Positions 14,395-16,380 of a DNA stretch of 16,380 bases are shown here, in pieces. Position 1 is the first letter of the stretch; every line of letters begins with the position of its first letter. A model generated the notes under the pieces. It was not told the DNA's origin. It saw only the letters and a program-made list of their open reading frames with translations, and made no database searches. The position numbers and the translations under genes are program-made. The stretch lies in NCBI GenBank assembly GCA_031273185.1, contig JAISSG010000069.1, positions 1 through 16,380 of the forward strand, in the 5' to 3' direction. This DNA comes from Treponema sp. (GTDB lineage: Bacteria > Spirochaetota > Spirochaetia > Treponematales > Breznakiellaceae).

Positions 14395-14413
14395 CAGGGG
14401 GTTCCTGCCCCTG
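14395..14413 (-). promoter_or_regulatory. Hairpin in the trpB leader just before the ribosome binding site
   Basis: CAGGGG and CCCCTG form a 6-bp GC-rich stem with a 7-base loop in the trpB 5' untranslated region. It ends a few bases before the AAGGAAG Shine-Dalgarno. No T-run follows, so it is not an intrinsic terminator; an effect on translation is possible. Confidence 0.4.
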
Positions 14414-14424
14414 TCTTTGGTTTC

Positions 14425-14461
14425 CGTTTCTGTAAATAGAAACGCTTCTTTATACAGAAAC
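14425..14461 (-). promoter_or_regulatory. Palindromic operator with three half-sites over the trpB transcription start
   Basis: CGTTTCT-GTAAAT-AGAAACG (14425-14444) is a perfect 7-bp inverted repeat with a 6-base centre. A further half-site TACAGAAAC (14453-14461) pairs with GTTTCTGTA (14426-14434), a perfect 9-bp repeat. The array covers the region from the -10 to about +27, a typical repressor position. The sequence differs from the E. coli TrpR operator, so the regulator is unknown. Confidence 0.55.
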
Positions 14462-14487
14462 ATACCGCACTAATCAAACTTTGTCAA
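14459..14487 (-). promoter_or_regulatory. trpB promoter
   Basis: On the minus strand a consensus TTGACA (14487-14482), a 17-bp spacer and TATGTT (14464-14459). The -35 lies inside the 3' part of the adjacent transposase remnant frame. Confidence 0.6.
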
Positions 14488-14590
14488 GGGGAAATTGAAA
14501 ATTTAATTGGCCCAGAAGGTGCAAGGCATATTTGCGGTTATACCCGGTGGTTTTGACCAGCTCGTCGAGGATGCGCGTCTTCTCTTTCCT
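14474..14590 (-). pseudogene. Transposase remnant (integrase-core type, N-terminal motif)
   Basis: On the minus strand the frame from about 14590 reads RKEKTRILDELVKTTGYNRK followed by YALHLL, then unrelated residues to a TGA at 14474. The pattern 'K..ILDE(F/L)V..TGYNRKYA..LL' is found near the N-terminus of several integrase-core transposases. No start codon, catalytic core or terminal repeats remain. It adjoins the heptamer array at 14601 and its end supplies the trpB -35. Confidence 0.55.
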
Positions 14591-14600
14591 CCCCCCTCCC

Positions 14601-14691
14601 CATTCCCCACTGCTCTCTGCTCATTGCTCATTGCTCATTGCTCATTGCTCATTGCTCATTGCTCTTTACTCTTTGCTCTTTGCTCTTTGCT
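14601..14691 (-). repeat. 13-unit heptamer array (GAGCAAT/GAGCAAA)
   Basis: Plus-strand units in exact phase: CATTCCC, CACTGCT, CTCTGCT, six CATTGCT, CTTTACT, three CTTTGCT, followed by a C9 run. It separates the transposase remnant from the second lipoprotein's promoter. Confidence 0.9.
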
Positions 14692-14702
14692 CCCCCCCCC
14701 TC

Positions 14703-14731
14703 TTGCAAAATAAGCCTGTAGCAGATAGTAT
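14703..14731 (+). promoter_or_regulatory. Candidate promoter of the second lipoprotein gene
   Basis: TTGCAA (14703-14708), 17-bp spacer, TAGTAT (14726-14731); each hexamer matches the consensus at four of six positions. Predicted leader is about 70 bases and includes the conserved 30-base block. Confidence 0.35.
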
Positions 14732-14772
14732 TCAGCCAGGGGATAGCGGCGCGGACACAGCGTCGCTACAAC

Positions 14773-14802
14773 TTTCCCAAGCATCTTACAACCAAAGGAG
14801 AG
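14773..14802 (+). promoter_or_regulatory. Conserved 30-base leader with ribosome binding site, copy 2
   Basis: Identical over 30 bases to the leader of the other lipoprotein gene (11330-11359), ending in AAAGGAGAG six bases before ATG 14809. Confidence 0.7.
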
Positions 14803-14808
14803 AGTTCT

Positions 14809-16290
14809 ATGAACACACGTAAAACCGCGGCGGCCCTGGCGTTTGCCGCGCTTGTCGCGCTGGCTTTCACCGCCTGCCCCTCGCCCGGTGGCGGCAATGG
14901 CGACAGCCGCGTTAGCATCGCCGCCATAACGGGCGTTACCGCGCCGGCAACCGGGCGAGCGCCGGTAACGACGATTGCGCCAACGGATCAGTACACGGGA
15001 ACCGTGTTATGGTCGCCCTTGGTGTGGGGGACTTTTGCCGCCACAACGCCATACACGGCGACCATCAGGCTGAGGGCAAATCCCGGCTACGCCTTTGACG
15101 GCTTGGCGGCTGGCTTCTTCACCGTGGAGGGGGCGACATCGGTTGGCAACGCCAAGAATTCCGGCGTGGTAACGGCGGTGTTCCCGGCAACCGGCGCCCC
15201 CCCCGTCGCCGTTACGATCGCGGCCATACCCGGCGTTGTCCTGCCTGCCACCTACGCAACCCCGGTGACGGCAATTACCGAAACTGACCAGTACACCGGC
15301 ACCGTGGCGTGGAACCCCGCGCCCCCGGGCGTGTTTGCCGGCGAAACCGTATACACGGCGATTATCAGCCTGGCGGCCAAAGAGGGCTACACCTTTACCG
15401 GGGTGGCGGCGAATTTCCTTACCGTGGCTGGGGCGACGTCGGCAAGCAACACCAGGAATTCCGGCACGGTTACGGCAGCGTTCCCGCAGACCGCACCGTC
15501 GCTTGTAATTGAAATGGCGCAGATTTCCGGCGGGACCTTCATTATGGGCAGTCCCATGACCGAGCCAGACCGGTACAGCGATGAGACGCAGCATTCGGTA
15601 ACGCTGGGCGGTTTTTCGATGGGCAAATACCAGGTAACGCAGGCGCAGTACGAGACAGTGATAGGGGCTAACCCCAGTTATTTTACAACGGCCAATGGCA
15701 GGCCGCCTGCGGCAGGAGAAACGGATGAAAACCGCCCCGTGGAAACGGTAAGGTGGTACGACGCGCTGGTATTCTGCAACAGGCTGAGCATGGCGGAAGG
15801 CTTGAGCCCGGCGTACAGCATAAGCGGGAGCACCGACCCGGCGGCGTGGGGAAGCGTGCCGACGGGCAGCAACTCGACATGGAACGCTGTCGTGGTTGTT
15901 GAGGGCTCCACTGGCTACCGCTTGCCGACGGAGGCGCAGTGGGAGTACGCGTGTCGCGCCGGTACGACGACGGCGTACAATACCGGGGAAACGATAACCA
16001 ACGATACGGGGTGGTATTCCAGCAACAGCGGGAGCAGGACGCATGAGGTGGGAAAGAAGCCCGCGAACGCATGGGGCCTATACGACATGCACGGGAACGT
16101 GTGGGAATGGTGCTGGGACTGGTATAGCAGTTCCTATTACACGAGCGACGCCGCTGCTGGCTCCTACCGGGTGTGACGTGGCGGGTCGTGGGGCAACGAC
16201 GGGCAGTACCTCCGTTCGGCCTAGCGGAGCAGCCTCATCTACCCGATCTACAGGGACAGCCACATCGGTTTCCGGCTGGTTCGCCCCTGA
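14809..16290 (+). pseudogene. Second FGE/C-type-lectin lipoprotein, interrupted by two in-frame stops
   Basis: This is a paralogue of the gene at 9830-11323 with the same architecture. Signal peptide with lipidated Cys23; two ~92-residue repeats (~35-126 and ~135-226) with YTATI.L, GY.F.G and VVTA.FP; FGE-like domain from ~234 (FIMGSPMTEP, YRLPTEAQWEYACRAGTTT, DMHGNVWEWCWDWY). The frame is open for 455 codons to TGA 16174-16176, within GSYRV-stop-RGGSWG, and hits a second stop TAG at 16222-16224. No indel occurs: the same frame continues to GFRLVRP and TGA at 16288-16290, matching the paralogue. TGA and TAG are used as ordinary stops elsewhere here, so recoding is unlikely. A truncated protein would lack the last strands of the lectin fold. 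It may be a decayed copy or a silent sequence donor. Confidence 0.8.
16195..16266 (+). other. Candidate DGR variable region, copy 2
   Basis: This lies between GGSWG and GFRLVRP codons, like copy 1 but two codons shorter. Codons again mostly end in C with variable first two bases (AAC, GAC, AGC, AGC, CTC, ATC, TAC, ATC, TAC, GAC, AGC, CAC, ATC), as expected from AAC template codons. Flanks are nearly identical to copy 1 in DNA sequence. The TAG at 16222 cannot arise from AAC by adenine change alone. Confidence 0.5.
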
Positions 16291-16293
16291 GTT

Positions 16294-16307
16294 CTGCGGC
16301 TCCGCAG
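16294..16307. repeat. Small hairpin after the second lipoprotein frame
   Basis: CTGCG-GCTC-CGCAG, a 5-bp stem with 4-base loop, four bases after the TGA at 16288-16290. No T-run follows. Confidence 0.4.
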
Positions 16308-16324
16308 GGCCGGGAGCGTAGCCG

Positions 16325-16344
16325 CCGCCTGCCTCAGCAGGCGG
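16325..16344. repeat. 8-bp stem, 4-base loop hairpin downstream of the variable region
   Basis: CCGCCTGC-CTCA-GCAGGCGG is a perfect 8-bp GC-rich stem with a tetraloop, 34 bases after the stop. DGR targets such as that of Bordetella phage BPP-1 carry a hairpin of this size just after the variable region, needed for efficient retrohoming. No T-run follows, so a terminator is less likely. The paralogue has no such hairpin. The rest of the sequence to 16380 is GC-rich and shows no gene. Confidence 0.5.
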
Positions 16345-16380
16345 GGAGCGGAGCGTACGTGCCCTGCGGTCCCGGGAGCG

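Noticed and set aside
9453..14691. CRISPR arrays
   Set aside because: The repeats are contiguous 7-bp units without spacers and no cas gene is present.
16174..16176. TGA read as tryptophan or selenocysteine
   Set aside because: TGA is a normal stop for lepB, asnS and both lipoproteins, a second in-frame TAG follows, and no SECIS-like case is evident.

Overview
The window reads as a GC-rich spirochaete chromosome segment, most likely a Treponema-type host-associated or gut lineage. This is inference. It rests on the Treponema-style lipoproteins ending in C-type-lectin/FGE-like domains, the DUF115 (Maf/MptE-like) protein behind a penicillin-binding protein, the PerR plus 'reverse' rubrerythrin pair of an anaerobe, and a mix of tidy core operons with decayed accessory islands. 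No rRNA, tRNA or CRISPR array was recognised.

Layout. 1-116 is low-complexity G-rich sequence with T12 and G17 homopolymers, possibly a contig-end artefact. 117-769 is an AT-rich patch with three remnants of toxin-antitoxin genes (XRE/HigA-like, PIN-domain C-terminus, small partner protein). 703-4917 is a minus-strand operon lepB > ftsI-type PBP > DUF115, the last broken by one frameshift. 4964-6645 is plus-strand: a LysM/M23 murein endopeptidase, then a promoter and small genes (14-codon leader ORF, 44-aa membrane peptide, 65-aa coiled coil). 6698-9435 is the minus-strand pair asnS > dacA. 9436-11828 holds a decayed IS3 OrfA, a lipoprotein with a diversity-generating-retroelement-like (DGR-like) variable C-terminus, and an IS1182-type remnant. 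11829-12850 is perR then reverse rubrerythrin. 12999-14378 is a TrpB2-type tryptophan synthase beta gene with a palindromic operator over its promoter. 14379-16380 has another transposase remnant and a second lipoprotein paralogue interrupted by two in-frame stops.

Themes. (1) Cell-envelope building dominates: signal peptidase, division transpeptidase, endopeptidase and DD-carboxypeptidase. (2) Peroxide defence: PerR with its probable target. (3) The two lipoproteins share leader, signal peptide, tandem repeats and lectin-like domain, and differ most in a stretch near the C-terminus that looks like a DGR variable region; no reverse transcriptase or template repeat is in the window. (4) Degenerate 7-bp purine-rich tandem repeats occur at eight places, beside every transposase remnant and running into coding sequence in at least two genes. 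They resemble the heptameric repeats known from cyanobacteria and have G-quadruplex potential.
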